Notes: generated by a model not told the origin, from the letters alone. 64,000 nucleotides of DNA from Ruegeria sediminis (GCF_005938215.1 NZ_VCPD01000002.1:744001-808000), one strand, 5' to 3'; positions 18,324 to 27,480 are shown, counted from the stretch's first letter. Translations and numbers: made by a program.

Positions 18324-18349
18324 GGCCGTGTACCCGGATTAGTCGCGGA

Positions 18350-18463
18350 TCAGAACAGGTCGCGCTCGTACTCGCGGCCTTCGTCCTCGGACGGTGCGTA
18401 CATGTTGATTTCCATGCCGCAGTTCACTTCTTTCAGTTTCGGTGATGCCCAGGCCATTTTCAT
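18350..18463 (-). CDS. pqqA: PqqA, PQQ precursor peptide
   Basis: A 37-residue peptide beginning MKMAWASPKLKEVNCGMEIN and continuing MYAPSEDEGREYERDLF. The Glu (E18) and Tyr (Y22) joined to make PQQ have the required E-x-x-x-Y spacing. GGAGG lies directly before the ATG. It is too short for most ORF finders but is placed exactly ahead of pqqB. Confidence 0.95.
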   Translation of the reverse strand: MKMAWASPKLKEVNCGMEINMYAPSEDEGREYERDLF

Positions 18464-18524
18464 CCTCCGCTGGCTGGTTAGGGTTTGTGCAGTCTAACAA
18501 CGCGCCGCCGATCTGCGTATAGGT

Positions 18525-18551
18525 CTTTGGTCGTAATTCTTGCGACCAAGG
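18525..18551. promoter_or_regulatory. Inverted repeat CTTTGGTCG-N9-CGACCAAGG
   Basis: Between the divergent pqqA and NosR-like genes lies CTTTGGTCG (18525-18533), nine bases, then CGACCAAGG (18543-18551), matching in 8 of 9 positions as an inverted repeat. Related half-sites occur ahead of the ABC-binding-protein gene, the cytochrome c gene at 28222 and the aldehyde dehydrogenase. Candidate site for the LuxR-type regulator at 31290. Confidence 0.5.
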
Positions 18552-18592
18552 TCGAATAGGGCAAGCACCGCATGGGCGTTTAGGCTCGGCCC

Positions 18593-20668
18593 ATGCGCGC
18601 GATCATATACACGATGGTTCTATGGCTGGTCACGGCACTGCCGCATGCAGCACCGCTCGATCGTGCCGCGTTGGCGGAACTCATCATGCCGCCCTTTTCG
18701 TTGGGCGATTCAGTCAACGACAAAGGTGTCTATTCGCTGCTGAATTCCGGAGGCGCGGAAGCCGGCTATGTCTTTGAAACCGAACCGCTCGCCCCCCTGC
18801 CAGGCTTTTCCGGAGCGCCTGTAAACGCGCTGGTCGTCCTCGACCTCGAAGGGAACTTCCTTGACGTCCGGTTGATCGAACACAACGAGCCGATCTTCGT
18901 TTCGGGTCTGGGCGAGGCCCCGTTTCACAAGTTCTTCGAGCAATATCCCGGCCTGTCGATCTCATCTTCCATCGTTGTCGGAACTCCATATGGCGATGGC
19001 GGCTCGGGAAGCTCGCTGGTCTATCTGGACGGGGTGACCAAGGCGACCGCCTCGGTCCGCATCGCACATGAGTCGGTCATGGCCGCGGCTCTGGCCGTCG
19101 CGCGCGAAAAGATGCAGGGAATCTCGAGCAGTCCACCTGCACATCCCAACCTGGAACATGACGAGACGCTGTCCTGGGCCGACCTCGTGGAACAGGGCCT
19201 CGTCACCCGCAGGACCGTCAGCAACGCCGAAATCGATGCCGCATTTGCCGACACGCTCTGGGAAGATGACGATCCAGAGGCCAAGGACTATCCGGAGGAA
19301 CTTTATCTCGACCTCTGGATCGTCGATCTGGGGCCGCCTTCCATCGCACGGGCCGTGCTCTCCCAAGATGGGTACACGGAGTTGCAGAATTTCCTGTCCA
19401 TTTCGCCGGATGACGAACCGATCCTGCTGATCGAAACCGCCCGCCACGGGCTGGTCAGCCCGGATTTCGTGCGCAACACCGCGCCCGACTGGTTGTCGGC
19501 CGAACAGGATGGTCTGCCCATAGCCCTTCGCGACAGCGATCTCTATGTCGACCTCTCCGCGGATTTGCCCGACGACTTGCATCAGGGTACGGCGATGATC
19601 CTGCGGACCGACCGCCGCCTGGGCTTTGATCCGGCCCGCGAATGGAAGCTGAACGTCGCGGCGATCCGGGAACACGGTATGTTCCAGCCCGAAACCGGTT
19701 CCGTGACCCTGACCGCTCGACATTCAACCGATGAAAGGTTCTTTTCCCGACCCGAAGCGGTGAAACCGGTACCCCCATGGCAAGAGGCGTTGCGGGCGCG
19801 AGTGGGCGACATGATCGTGCTTTCCGTCTTTCTTGTGGGCCTGACGGCGCTGCTGTTGCTCGCACAGAACCCGCTTGCAGACAATCGTGCGTTCACCCCA
19901 TTCCGCCTCTTGATCCTTGCCTTCGTCACCGTGTTCATCGGGTGGTGGGGCCAAGGTCAACTGTCGATCGTCACCGTGCTGGGCGTGATCCGCACCGCGG
20001 TCGAAGGCGGCAGCTACGCCTTCCTCGCTTATGACCCGTTTTCCCTGCTGATCTGGGGATTTGCGATCCTCGGCTTCGTGCTTTGGGGACGCGGCTATTT
20101 CTGCGGCTGGCTGTGCCCCTTCGGCGCACTGCAGGAGTTCGCCCATCATCTGGGCCGTCTCTTGCGGCTGCCTCAATTCGACCCTTCGCCCAGGTGGGAC
20201 ACCCGGTTGAAATGGGTGAAATATGTTCTGTTGGCAGGATTGATCGCCACCGTTTTCGCTGCCCCGGACCAAATTGACAAAGCCGCCGAAATCGAACCCT
20301 TCAAGACCGCGATCACCACGTTTTTCGTCCGTGAATGGTATTTCGTGGCCTACGCGGTTCTCTGGCTTGTCGTTGGAATGGTCCTCTTCAAGGGGTTTTG
20401 CCGCTACGTTTGCCCACTGGGCGCGGTCATGGCGATCGGAGGGCTGTTGCGCGGGCGGACCTGGATTGCCCGGCGCGCCGAATGCGGCAGCCCCTGCCAG
20501 CTTTGCCGGGTAAAGTGCAACTATCGCGCCATCCGCAAGACCGGCAAGATCGACTACTCGGAGTGCTTCGGCTGCCTGGACTGTGTTTCGATCCACAATG
20601 ATGAGACCCGGTGCGTGCCCCTTATCCTGTCGGCGCGACAGGGCAGCAGACTGAAGGCCGCCGAATGA
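18593..20668 (+). CDS. NosR/NirI-like membrane flavo-iron-sulfur protein
   Basis: A 691-residue protein: signal peptide, periplasmic FMN-binding domain with flavinylation motif LDGVTKATASV (around T149-T152), a long periplasmic region, about five membrane helices from ~residue 410, CGWLCPFGAL and CRYVCPLGAV motifs, and a cytoplasmic double [4Fe-4S] region (CGSPCQLCRVKC and CFGCLDC). NosR/NirI-type proteins move electrons between the quinol or cytoplasmic side and the periplasm. No nos or nir gene is near; instead it sits in the PQQ island, divergent from pqqA and overlapping an ApbE gene. Its partner here is unknown. Confidence 0.8.
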   Translation: MRAIIYTMVLWLVTALPHAAPLDRAALAELIMPPFSLGDSVNDKGVYSLLNSGGAEAGYVFETEPLAPLPGFSGAPVNALVVLDLEGNFLDVRLIEHNEPIFVSGLGEAPFHKFFEQYPGLSISSSIVVGTPYGDGGSGSSLVYLDGVTKATASVRIAHESVMAAALAVAREKMQGISSSPPAHPNLEHDETLSWADLVEQGLVTRRTVSNAEIDAAFADTLWEDDDPEAKDYPEELYLDLWIVDLGPPSIARAVLSQDGYTELQNFLSISPDDEPILLIETARHGLVSPDFVRNTAPDWLSAEQDGLPIALRDSDLYVDLSADLPDDLHQGTAMILRTDRRLGFDPAREWKLNVAAIREHGMFQPETGSVTLTARHSTDERFFSRPEAVKPVPPWQEALRARVGDMIVLSVFLVGLTALLLLAQNPLADNRAFTPFRLLILAFVTVFIGWWGQGQLSIVTVLGVIRTAVEGGSYAFLAYDPFSLLIWGFAILGFVLWGRGYFCGWLCPFGALQEFAHHLGRLLRLPQFDPSPRWDTRLKWVKYVLLAGLIATVFAAPDQIDKAAEIEPFKTAITTFFVREWYFVAYAVLWLVVGMVLFKGFCRYVCPLGAVMAIGGLLRGRTWIARRAECGSPCQLCRVKCNYRAIRKTGKIDYSECFGCLDCVSIHNDETRCVPLILSARQGSRLKAAE

Positions 20669-21552
20669 CCCGATCCCTGACACGCCGCCGTTTTCTTGCC
20701 ATCTCGGCCGCAGCTCTTGCCGGTCCCGCCAACGCTTCTCCCATACGCTGGCAAGGACATGCGCTTGGCGCCGAGATCGGGCTGACCCTGCATGCTCCAG
20801 CGCCGCAGGCGGAACTGGCGATCCAGCAGACGCGGAATCGTCTGCGCGACATTGAGCGGCTCTTCAGCCTCTACGACCCCAACTCGACCTTGTCGGTTCT
20901 GAACCGCGATGGTCTGCTGCCGGAACCTCCGGCCCTGTTTCGCGACCTGATGAATGCATGCACGCGGATGAACCGGGCAACGTACGGCGTGTTCGACCCC
21001 ACGATCCAGTCGCTTTGGCACGCGATCGCCACCGGCGCACCGACCGACGCCGCGCGCCGGGCCGTCGGCTGGCAACGCGTCCACATCGACGACACAATCC
21101 GCCTCGGCCCCGGTCAGGCGCTGACTTTCAACGGGATCGCACAAGGGTTTGCCACCGACCTGATCCGCGCGGATCTGGCCCGGATAGGCCTGGACCACGC
21201 ATTGATCAACATCGGGGAACTATCGGCCTTGGGCGGTCCTTTCCGCATCGGCCTTGCCGATCCGGTTCGTGGGATATTCGCGACGCAAAACCTTGAGAAC
21301 CGCGCTATTGCTACATCGAGCGCATCGGCGATGCGTCTGGGCGCGGCTTCCCACATCCTGCATCCGGTCCAAGCCCGGCCCGTTCAATGGGCGACCGTCA
21401 GCGTCGAAGCAGACAGCGCCACTCAGGCCGATGCCGCCTCGACTGCGTTTACGCTGATGACGCGAACGGAGATTTCGGCGTCGAAGGCACAGTTGCCCGG
21501 CGACGTTCGGGTGACGTTGTTGTCCGAGGCTGGGGATATCGAGACACTCTAG
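20665..21552 (+). CDS. ApbE-type FAD:protein FMN transferase
   Basis: A 295-residue protein with a Tat-like N-terminus (TRRRFLAISAAALAGPANA) and ApbE motifs: IERLFSLYDPNSTLSVLN, FNGIAQGFATDLIRADL, ALINIGELSALGG, and the ATSSASAMRLG segment before HILHP. ApbE attaches FMN covalently to Thr in proteins such as NqrC, RnfG and NosR. The ATG at 20665 overlaps the stop of the NosR-like gene whose FMN-domain motif it should modify. The product is about as long as usual for the family. Confidence 0.85.
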   Translation: MTRSLTRRRFLAISAAALAGPANASPIRWQGHALGAEIGLTLHAPAPQAELAIQQTRNRLRDIERLFSLYDPNSTLSVLNRDGLLPEPPALFRDLMNACTRMNRATYGVFDPTIQSLWHAIATGAPTDAARRAVGWQRVHIDDTIRLGPGQALTFNGIAQGFATDLIRADLARIGLDHALINIGELSALGGPFRIGLADPVRGIFATQNLENRAIATSSASAMRLGAASHILHPVQARPVQWATVSVEADSATQADAASTAFTLMTRTEISASKAQLPGDVRVTLLSEAGDIETL

Positions 21553-22451
21553 CGCAGCTCCGGCGGGCGAAAGCTCAGCCCGTGTCTGGCGAAAATCTCG
21601 GCCATCCGCCCGTCCTGAATCGCGGCATAGATCGCGTCCTCGACCGAATAGGCCAATGGGCGATAGGCGAAATGAACCGCGACCCCGGCTGTCCAGGTGC
21701 CCACGGTGAACCCCGGTAGCGCGGGGGTGTGAACGGAAATGCCATCCGTCAGACCGGCCTCCAGTTGCGCCAAGGGCCCCATCGCGGCCATGGTTTCGCC
21801 GGCGGCAAGCGCCTCCATCGCCGCTTTCACGGAAGGGAACCGATGCACGTTCCCGCTCAACTGCCCGCCGGGGAAGGCGGACAGGTAGAAATCGGCAATC
21901 GAGTCGTTCTCGACCGCCACCGTGTCGAACCGGAAATAGGCTGGCACCGGCGGATCATCCGGGTACGCGTCTTCGCGATAGGCAATCGCGATTTCTTCGA
22001 CGTGATACTGGCCCGTGAAGACCACCTGCTCCACCCGGCAGGAAAACTCGCTGTCGTAGGGCACGTGCAGCATCACGTTGGCCACACGTCCCCCGACGAC
22101 CGGACCTCGCCAGACCCAGTTGCGCAGATCGGCCTCAAGGTTTTCACCCGCGGCAACCAGCGTGAAACGCGCCTCGACCCCCAAAGCCTCGGCAATCAGG
22201 TGGCCGATCTCGATATCCACGCCCTTCGCCGTTCCGCCTTCCTCGTAGGACCAAGGGGGAAAATCCTCGTAGGCGGCGAAGGTGATGAAGCCGCGTTCCT
22301 GGATCGTGTCCAGATCCTGCCCGACGATGTCACGCGAAACGTTCTGGGGTTTGGCTTGGGGCACGTGGCCTTCGCAACGCGCCACGGCGATCTGCGCAGT
22401 GGCGCAGACCATAGCTGCAGAGAAGATCAGGCCGTAGAAGCTTTGTGCCAT
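21549..22451 (-). CDS. XoxJ/MxaJ-like periplasmic binding protein
   Basis: A 300-residue solute-binding-fold protein with signal peptide and the bacterial type-3 SBP pattern (FITFAAYEDFPPWSYEEGG, KGVDIEIGHLIAEALGVEA, and a DGRMAEIFARHG ending). MxaJ/XoxJ proteins are found beside quinoprotein dehydrogenases and are thought to help activate them rather than import a solute. It lies after the PedF-like cytochrome gene on the same strand (19 bases), which supports that role. Its 3' end touches the convergent apbE end. Confidence 0.75.
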   Translation of the reverse strand: MAQSFYGLIFSAAMVCATAQIAVARCEGHVPQAKPQNVSRDIVGQDLDTIQERGFITFAAYEDFPPWSYEEGGTAKGVDIEIGHLIAEALGVEARFTLVAAGENLEADLRNWVWRGPVVGGRVANVMLHVPYDSEFSCRVEQVVFTGQYHVEEIAIAYREDAYPDDPPVPAYFRFDTVAVENDSIADFYLSAFPGGQLSGNVHRFPSVKAAMEALAAGETMAAMGPLAQLEAGLTDGISVHTPALPGFTVGTWTAGVAVHFAYRPLAYSVEDAIYAAIQDGRMAEIFARHGLSFRPPELR

Positions 22452-22470
22452 GTGCCCCGATTTGATTTGG

Positions 22471-23148
22471 TCAGTTGGCGGCAGACAGCCCGATGGTCAG
22501 GGCCTCGGCCGCCGCACCGAAATCTGGATTGTCGCCCGAAATCAGATTTGCCGCTCGATAGGCAACGCTGTCGGCCACTGGCGCGCCCGAGCCGGTCTCG
22601 ATGTCCTGGGCAATCGCCGTCAATTCGGTTTGCAACGCCGTCGCATCCCCCGAAGCGCCGCCAGCCATTTGGGTAAGCTCATCCCGGATCTCCAGCAGGC
22701 GGGGCGTCACTTCGTCCAACTCTCCGTCATCCGGACGCGTTTCGATGTAGGTGCGTATCGCCCAGGCCGCCTTCTGCCCCAAAAGCTCTCCGAAGGCCGG
22801 CATCTTGGTGATGCCGTTCTGGGTGTATCCGGTCCGGAACCGCTCCATGAACCATTCATCGCCGTATTCTTCCGCCTCGAGATAGCGCAGGTCAGGCGCC
22901 AGCCCGCCCGACACGCCTCCAAGCCCGTGGCAGCGCGCGCAGTTCTGGTTGTATCCGCTGTCGCCGATTTCGATGGCGGCCTTCCAGACCTCGTCGCCTT
23001 GATCGCGATAGGGATTTTCGATCAGCCATTCCTCTCCCAGATCCGGCAGAGCATCCGTATTCATGGGCTGAGGCGCCACATCGCCATGGGCGTGTGCCAT
23101 CGAAGCTGCAACGATCAGGCCGAGCGCGGTCTGGGGCAATCTGAACAT
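22471..23148 (-). CDS. pedF: PedF-like cytochrome c550
   Basis: A 225-residue exported class I cytochrome c. Heme is bound by C70-A-R-C73-H74 and the probable Met ligand is in KMPAFGELLG. The segment LPDLGEEWLIENPYRD and NQNCARCHGLGGVSGGLAP DLR match the PedF/c550 group that takes electrons from quinoprotein ethanol dehydrogenases. A ~75-residue helical C-terminal extension follows the heme domain. Divergent from the ABC-binding-protein gene at 23323. Confidence 0.85.
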   Translation of the reverse strand: MFRLPQTALGLIVAASMAHAHGDVAPQPMNTDALPDLGEEWLIENPYRDQGDEVWKAAIEIGDSGYNQNCARCHGLGGVSGGLAPDLRYLEAEEYGDEWFMERFRTGYTQNGITKMPAFGELLGQKAAWAIRTYIETRPDDGELDEVTPRLLEIRDELTQMAGGASGDATALQTELTAIAQDIETGSGAPVADSVAYRAANLISGDNPDFGAAAEALTIGLSAAN

Positions 23149-23189
23149 AGTGTCCTCCCGTTGGTGAGTTCCTTGCTCAGTGTCTACCG

Positions 23190-23222
23190 GAGTCTAACCA
23201 TAGGTTCATACGAGACTAAAGT
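23190..23222. promoter_or_regulatory. Direct repeat GAGTCTAACC / GAGACTAAAG upstream of pedF and the ABC operon
   Basis: In the 174-base divergent region two related decamers, GAGTCTAACC from 23190 and GAGACTAAAG from 23212, are 22 bases apart, about two helical turns. The second matches the GACTAAAGT motif at 28122 and GACTAAGGT at 37483. Regulatory meaning is inferred. Confidence 0.45.
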
Positions 23223-23322
23223 TTGAAATCGTGTTTTTCACCATACGACCTTGGTACAATGGCGAATGCCGCTGACCCGCCTTTAGGCTCACGGGAAACG
23301 CTGCACAACATCGGGAGGAACC

Positions 23323-24492
23323 GTGCAACGCCGCAACCTTGGCACCTGCCTTGCAGGTCTAGTGCTGGCTGCCCAGGCTGCGCTGGCCGACGTGAATGTT
23401 CCTGCCGTTTATCTGAGGCAGGAGGTGGATCTGCCCCCGACCCTTTCCAATCTCGACCCCGTTCCCGGTGATCTGGGCGAAATCGGGGCGCGGCTTGGCC
23501 TTGCCGACAACATGACCACCGGATCCTTTCTGGGACAAAGCTACGCGCTGGAAGTGATCAGCATTCCAGTGGGCGGGGACCTGATCGCCTCGGCCCGGAA
23601 TGCTCTCGAGCAATCGCCATTTCTGATCCTCGACGCGCCGGCTTCGGATCAGCTCACGGTGGCGGATCTGCCCGAAGCGCAGTCCGCACTTCTGTTCAAC
23701 GCCTCAAGCGCCGACATGAATCTTCGCGGCGAGGATTGCCGAAGCAATCTGTTTCACACTCTTCCGTCCTACCAGATGCGCAGCGACGCCCTGATGCAGT
23801 TCGCCCGGTTCAAGAAATGGGAGTCTCTGCCTCTCGTCGCAGGCACCCACCCGCAGGACAAAGCCTTTGCCGAAGCGCTGCGGCAAAGCGCAGCCAAGTT
23901 CGGCCTCCGGATCGAGGGCGAGAAGTCCTGGGTTTTCGACGCGGACATGCGCCGAAACGCGTCGCAGGAAGTACCGCTGTTCACACAGGATTTCGGGGAC
24001 TACGACATTCTGCTGATCGCTGACGAGTTGCACGATTTCGGCCGTTACATCGCCTACAACACATGGCAACCCCGTCCGGTCGCGGGATCCGAGGGGCTGG
24101 TTCCCACCGCCTGGGCCCCGGTTGTCGAGCAATGGGGCGCGGCGCAGCTGCAATCGCGGTTTCACGACCTGGCGGCGCGTCCAATGCACCCGCAGGACTA
24201 CGCCGCCTGGGCCGCCATGCGCAGCATCGGCGAAGCGGTGACTCGCACGAATTCGGACGACCCCGCCGTACTGCGCGCTTTCATCCTGTCGGAGAAATTC
24301 GAACTCGCCGGGTTCAAGGGCCGCCCCCTGAGCTTTCGGTCGTGGAACGGCCAATTGCGCCAGCCCATTCCCTTGGTGACGCCCCGCGCGCTGGTCGCCC
24401 AGGCTCCGCTAGAGGGTTATTTGCACCAACGTAACGAATTGGACACACTCGGCCTCGACGAACCGGAAAGCGCCTGCGAGGCGTTCAGATGA
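23323..24492 (+). CDS. PQQ-associated ABC transporter binding protein
   Basis: A 389-residue exported protein of the type 1 periplasmic-binding fold found in the ABC systems that accompany PQQ dehydrogenases. It has a signal peptide (AGLVLAAQAALADV), a branched-chain-amino-acid-receptor-like core (LFHTLPSYQMRSDALMQF, FGDYDILLIADELHDF) and FLHQRNELDTLGLDEPES-like ending near the C-terminus. GTG start preceded by GGAGG. First gene of an operon that continues with the beta-propeller, a small secreted protein, ABC ATPase and permease. Confidence 0.8.
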   Translation: MQRRNLGTCLAGLVLAAQAALADVNVPAVYLRQEVDLPPTLSNLDPVPGDLGEIGARLGLADNMTTGSFLGQSYALEVISIPVGGDLIASARNALEQSPFLILDAPASDQLTVADLPEAQSALLFNASSADMNLRGEDCRSNLFHTLPSYQMRSDALMQFARFKKWESLPLVAGTHPQDKAFAEALRQSAAKFGLRIEGEKSWVFDADMRRNASQEVPLFTQDFGDYDILLIADELHDFGRYIAYNTWQPRPVAGSEGLVPTAWAPVVEQWGAAQLQSRFHDLAARPMHPQDYAAWAAMRSIGEAVTRTNSDDPAVLRAFILSEKFELAGFKGRPLSFRSWNGQLRQPIPLVTPRALVAQAPLEGYLHQRNELDTLGLDEPESACEAFR

Positions 24493-24530
24493 GAAACTCC
24501 TGTTCAGATGGCCGGCAACGGAGGCTTCCC

Positions 24531-25490
24531 ATGCTTCGCTCGCTTCCCTTACTTTCCCTTCTTGTTCTGTCCGAACCCGCGATGGCCGCCGAGATCTGGG
24601 TGACGAACGAAAAGGACGATACCATCAGCGTAATCGACATCGCTTCGCTCGAGGTCGTGCGTACCATCCCGACGGGCGAAAGACCGCGCGGGATCACCTT
24701 TTCCAAGGACTTCTCCCGCGTCTACATTTGCGCCTCGGACAGCGACACGGTGCAGGTGATGGACCCTGAAACGGGTAAAATACTGCATGATCTACCTTCA
24801 GGCGAAGACCCCGAGCAATTCGTGCTGCATCCCAACGACCGCCATCTCTACATCGCCAACGAGGATGACGCGGTCACGACTGTGGTCGATACCGAGACCC
24901 GCAGCGTGATCGCCCAGATCAATGTCGGTATCGAACCCGAAGGCATGGCCGTTTCGCCAGATGGCAAGATCGCAATTACCACGTCCGAAACCACCAACAT
25001 GGCGCATTGGATCGACACCGAAACGCGGCAACTGTTCGCAAACACGCTGGTCGACTCCCGCCCACGTCACGCCGAGTTCACCGCCGGAGGATCGGAGCTT
25101 TGGGTAAGCTCCGAAATTGGCGGCACGATCACCGTGTTCGACACCGGCACCCAGACCGAGAAAGGCAAGATCGAATTCGAAGTCCAGGGTGTGCATCCCG
25201 ACAGGGTCCAGCCGGTGGGGTTCGAGTTCACAGCCGACGAAAAGACCGCCTTCGTGGCTCTGGGGCCTTCCAATCATGTCGCAGTAGTAAATGCCGAGAC
25301 GTTGGAAGTCGAAGACTACATTCTCGTCGGCCGCAGGGTCTGGCACATGGCGTTTTCGCCCGACAAGTCGCTGCTGTTCACCACCAATGGCGTTTCAGGT
25401 GATGTCACCGTGATCGATGTCGCCAAACGCGAGGCCATCAAGTCCATCAAGGTCGGCCGCTTCCCTTGGGGCGCCGCGCTGCGCCCATAA
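24531..25490 (+). CDS. PQQ-associated YVTN beta-propeller protein
   Basis: About 319 residues: signal peptide (LRSLPLLSLLVLSEPAMAAE) then seven YVTN-type repeats (IWVTNEKDDTISVIDIASLE, HLYIANEDDAVTTVVDTETR, LLFTTNGVSGDVTVIDVAKR). Periplasmic propellers of this type are regular members of PQQ-associated ABC operons; the exact role is unknown. ATG 24531 is chosen because ACGGAGG precedes it; an earlier ATG at 24489 overlaps the previous gene's stop. Confidence 0.8.
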   Translation: MLRSLPLLSLLVLSEPAMAAEIWVTNEKDDTISVIDIASLEVVRTIPTGERPRGITFSKDFSRVYICASDSDTVQVMDPETGKILHDLPSGEDPEQFVLHPNDRHLYIANEDDAVTTVVDTETRSVIAQINVGIEPEGMAVSPDGKIAITTSETTNMAHWIDTETRQLFANTLVDSRPRHAEFTAGGSELWVSSEIGGTITVFDTGTQTEKGKIEFEVQGVHPDRVQPVGFEFTADEKTAFVALGPSNHVAVVNAETLEVEDYILVGRRVWHMAFSPDKSLLFTTNGVSGDVTVIDVAKREAIKSIKVGRFPWGAALRP

Positions 25491-25523
25491 CCGCCGCCTA
25501 TTATTCATCAAGGAGACAACCAG

Positions 25524-25976
25524 ATGACCAGACGCGCCGCCGCCTTTGCCATCGCCGCAAGCCTTGCTTGGCCCATGACGACCTTGGCCGATGAAGACGA
25601 CAAGCCCGGCTTGGGTCTGGCCGGACTACTGTCGGCCTCCAACAAGGAAGATCTGCCCCCCATTATCCTGTCTGCCGGGATGCCCCTGGCCGAAGCACCT
25701 TGGGTTCTGCAATCGGGTACTTACTACGAGTTTGAAATCCAGGGCGACGGAAGCCAGGAACTGGCACTTGTCGGTCCCGAGTTCTTCCGCGCCATCTGGA
25801 TCGACGAAATCGTGGTCGAGGGGCTGGAAATCCGCCCGCTCGGCCTCGATAGTATCGAGTTCGACGAAGCCGGCGAAATGGAGATCGGGTTTATCGCGTT
25901 GAAGCCCGGCAGCTATTATCTGAAAGTACCGGGATCGACCGGGGATACACAAAGGCTTGAGATTACCATTCAGTGA
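25524..25976 (+). CDS. Small secreted protein of the PQQ/ABC operon
   Basis: A 150-residue protein with signal peptide (AFAIAASLAWPMTTLADE) and a beta-rich mature part (ESGTYYEF-like: LQSGTYYEFEIQGDGSQELA, GFIALKPGSYYLKVPG) that resembles a cupredoxin sandwich without copper ligands (no Cys, no His in the core). Located between the propeller and the ABC ATPase; its stop overlaps the ATPase start. Function unknown. Confidence 0.65.
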   Translation: MTRRAAAFAIAASLAWPMTTLADEDDKPGLGLAGLLSASNKEDLPPIILSAGMPLAEAPWVLQSGTYYEFEIQGDGSQELALVGPEFFRAIWIDEIVVEGLEIRPLGLDSIEFDEAGEMEIGFIALKPGSYYLKVPGSTGDTQRLEITIQ

Positions 25977-26692
25977 CAGGGCTTCGCGTCGAAAACCTGA
26001 GTTTTTCCTACCGATCGAAAACGGCCCTCAGCGGGGTCAGTTTCGAGGTCGCGTCAGGAATGTTCTGCGCCCTGCTCGGCCCGAACGGCGCCGGCAAATC
26101 CACGCTTTTTGCCCTGATGACCCGCCTTTTTACTTCGCCGCAGGGAAGGATCGAGATTGCCGGGCATGACATGGCCCGTTCTCCGCGCGCTGCACTGAAG
26201 CGCATGGGCGTCGTTTTTCAACAACCGACGCTTGACCTCGACCTGACGGTGCAACGCAACCTCGACTATTTTTCGGCGTTGCACGGCCTGTCTGGCCGCA
26301 CCGCCCGCTCCCGGATCGATGAGGCGCTCGACCGTTTGGGGATGCGGGACAAGGCATCCGAAATCGTGCGCAATCTCAATGGCGGCCACCGACGACGGCT
26401 CGAAATCGCCCGATGCCTGTGTCATCGCCCAAAGGTGTTGTTGCTTGACGAACCCACAGTGGGGCTTGACGCGGCCACACGCCAAGCCATCACGGAGCAC
26501 GTGCACGATCTGTCCCGAAGCGACGGGTTGACCGTGCTTTGGGCGACGCATCTGACCGACGAAATCCGCGATGGCGACCAACTGCTAGTCCTGCACCACG
26601 GTCGGCTACTGGAGAATGGGCAAACCGGAGAATTGCGCGGCGGCGTGCCGCTTGCGCAGCATTTCCTTTCCCTGACCGGAGAGACGGAATGA
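25973..26692 (+). CDS. ABC transporter ATP-binding protein (PQQ-associated)
   Basis: A 239-residue ATPase: Walker A GPNGAGKST, Q-loop VVFQQPTLDLDLT, Walker B VLLLDEPTVGLD, and H-loop WATHLTDEI. The signature is LNGGHRRR instead of LSGGQ. It starts at GTG 25973, overlapping the previous stop, and its own stop overlaps the permease ATG. With the ABC-2-type permease it forms a likely exporter of the kind that accompanies PQQ alcohol dehydrogenases; the substrate is unknown. Confidence 0.85.
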   Translation: MTGLRVENLSFSYRSKTALSGVSFEVASGMFCALLGPNGAGKSTLFALMTRLFTSPQGRIEIAGHDMARSPRAALKRMGVVFQQPTLDLDLTVQRNLDYFSALHGLSGRTARSRIDEALDRLGMRDKASEIVRNLNGGHRRRLEIARCLCHRPKVLLLDEPTVGLDAATRQAITEHVHDLSRSDGLTVLWATHLTDEIRDGDQLLVLHHGRLLENGQTGELRGGVPLAQHFLSLTGETE

Positions 26693-27480
26693 TCCCCGCG
26701 CTGATCGCTCTCCGGGCCATCATCGCCCGCGAGGCGCTGCGCTTTGTCGGTCAGCGCAGCCGGTTTGTCGCCGCCCTTGTCCGCCCGCTGCTTTGGCTGA
26801 TCGTGTTCGCGGCCGGCTTCCGCGCCGCGCTGGGCCTGTCGATAACTCCACCGTACCAGACCTACACCACCTACGAAGTTTATATCGTGCCCGGGCTCTG
26901 CGGCATGATCCTGTTGTTCAACGGCATGCAAAGCTCGCTGTCGCTGGTCTATGACCGAGAAATGGGCTCGATGCGGCTGCTCCTGACCAGTCCCTTGCCC
27001 CGCTGGTGGCTTTTGTTCTGCCGCCTTCTTGCCAGCACCGCGATTTCGATCCTGCAGGTTTACGCCTTTCTGGCCGTCACCGCGCTGTATGGCATTCAGT
27101 TCAGCGCGGCTGGCTATGTCGCCCTCTTGCCCGCGCTGGTCATCGCGGGGCTCATGCTGGGTGCGCTGGGGCTGGCGCTTTCATCGACCATCCGACAGCT
27201 TGAGAATTTTGCCGGGGTGATGAATTTCGTGATCTTTCCGATGTTCTTTCTATCCACTGCCCTCTACCCGTTATGGAAAATGGCGGAAAGCTCGGAACTC
27301 CTGCATGACATTTGCGCGGTGAACCCATTCACCCATGCGGTCGAACTGATCCGCTTCGCCCTCTACGCCCAGTTCAACGGAATGGCGCTGTTGTGGACGA
27401 CGCTGACCGGGCTTGTGCTGCTGGCACTCGCCATATGGGGCTATGACCCGGCTCGAGGAATGGTACGTCGCAAGTCCTGA
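26689..27480 (+). CDS. ABC-2-type permease (PQQ-associated)
   Basis: A 263-residue membrane protein with six hydrophobic segments and the ABC-2 arrangement (FVAALVRPLLWLIVFAAGFR, GLCGMILLFNGMQSSLSLVY, REMGSMRLLLTSPLPRWWLL, IFPMFFLSTALYPLWKM). ATG 26689 overlaps the ATPase stop. It resembles the daunorubicin/Nod-factor export type. Last gene of the operon starting at 23323; a Sel1-like gene follows after 73 bases. Confidence 0.85.
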   Translation: MIPALIALRAIIAREALRFVGQRSRFVAALVRPLLWLIVFAAGFRAALGLSITPPYQTYTTYEVYIVPGLCGMILLFNGMQSSLSLVYDREMGSMRLLLTSPLPRWWLLFCRLLASTAISILQVYAFLAVTALYGIQFSAAGYVALLPALVIAGLMLGALGLALSSTIRQLENFAGVMNFVIFPMFFLSTALYPLWKMAESSELLHDICAVNPFTHAVELIRFALYAQFNGMALLWTTLTGLVLLALAIWGYDPARGMVRRKS

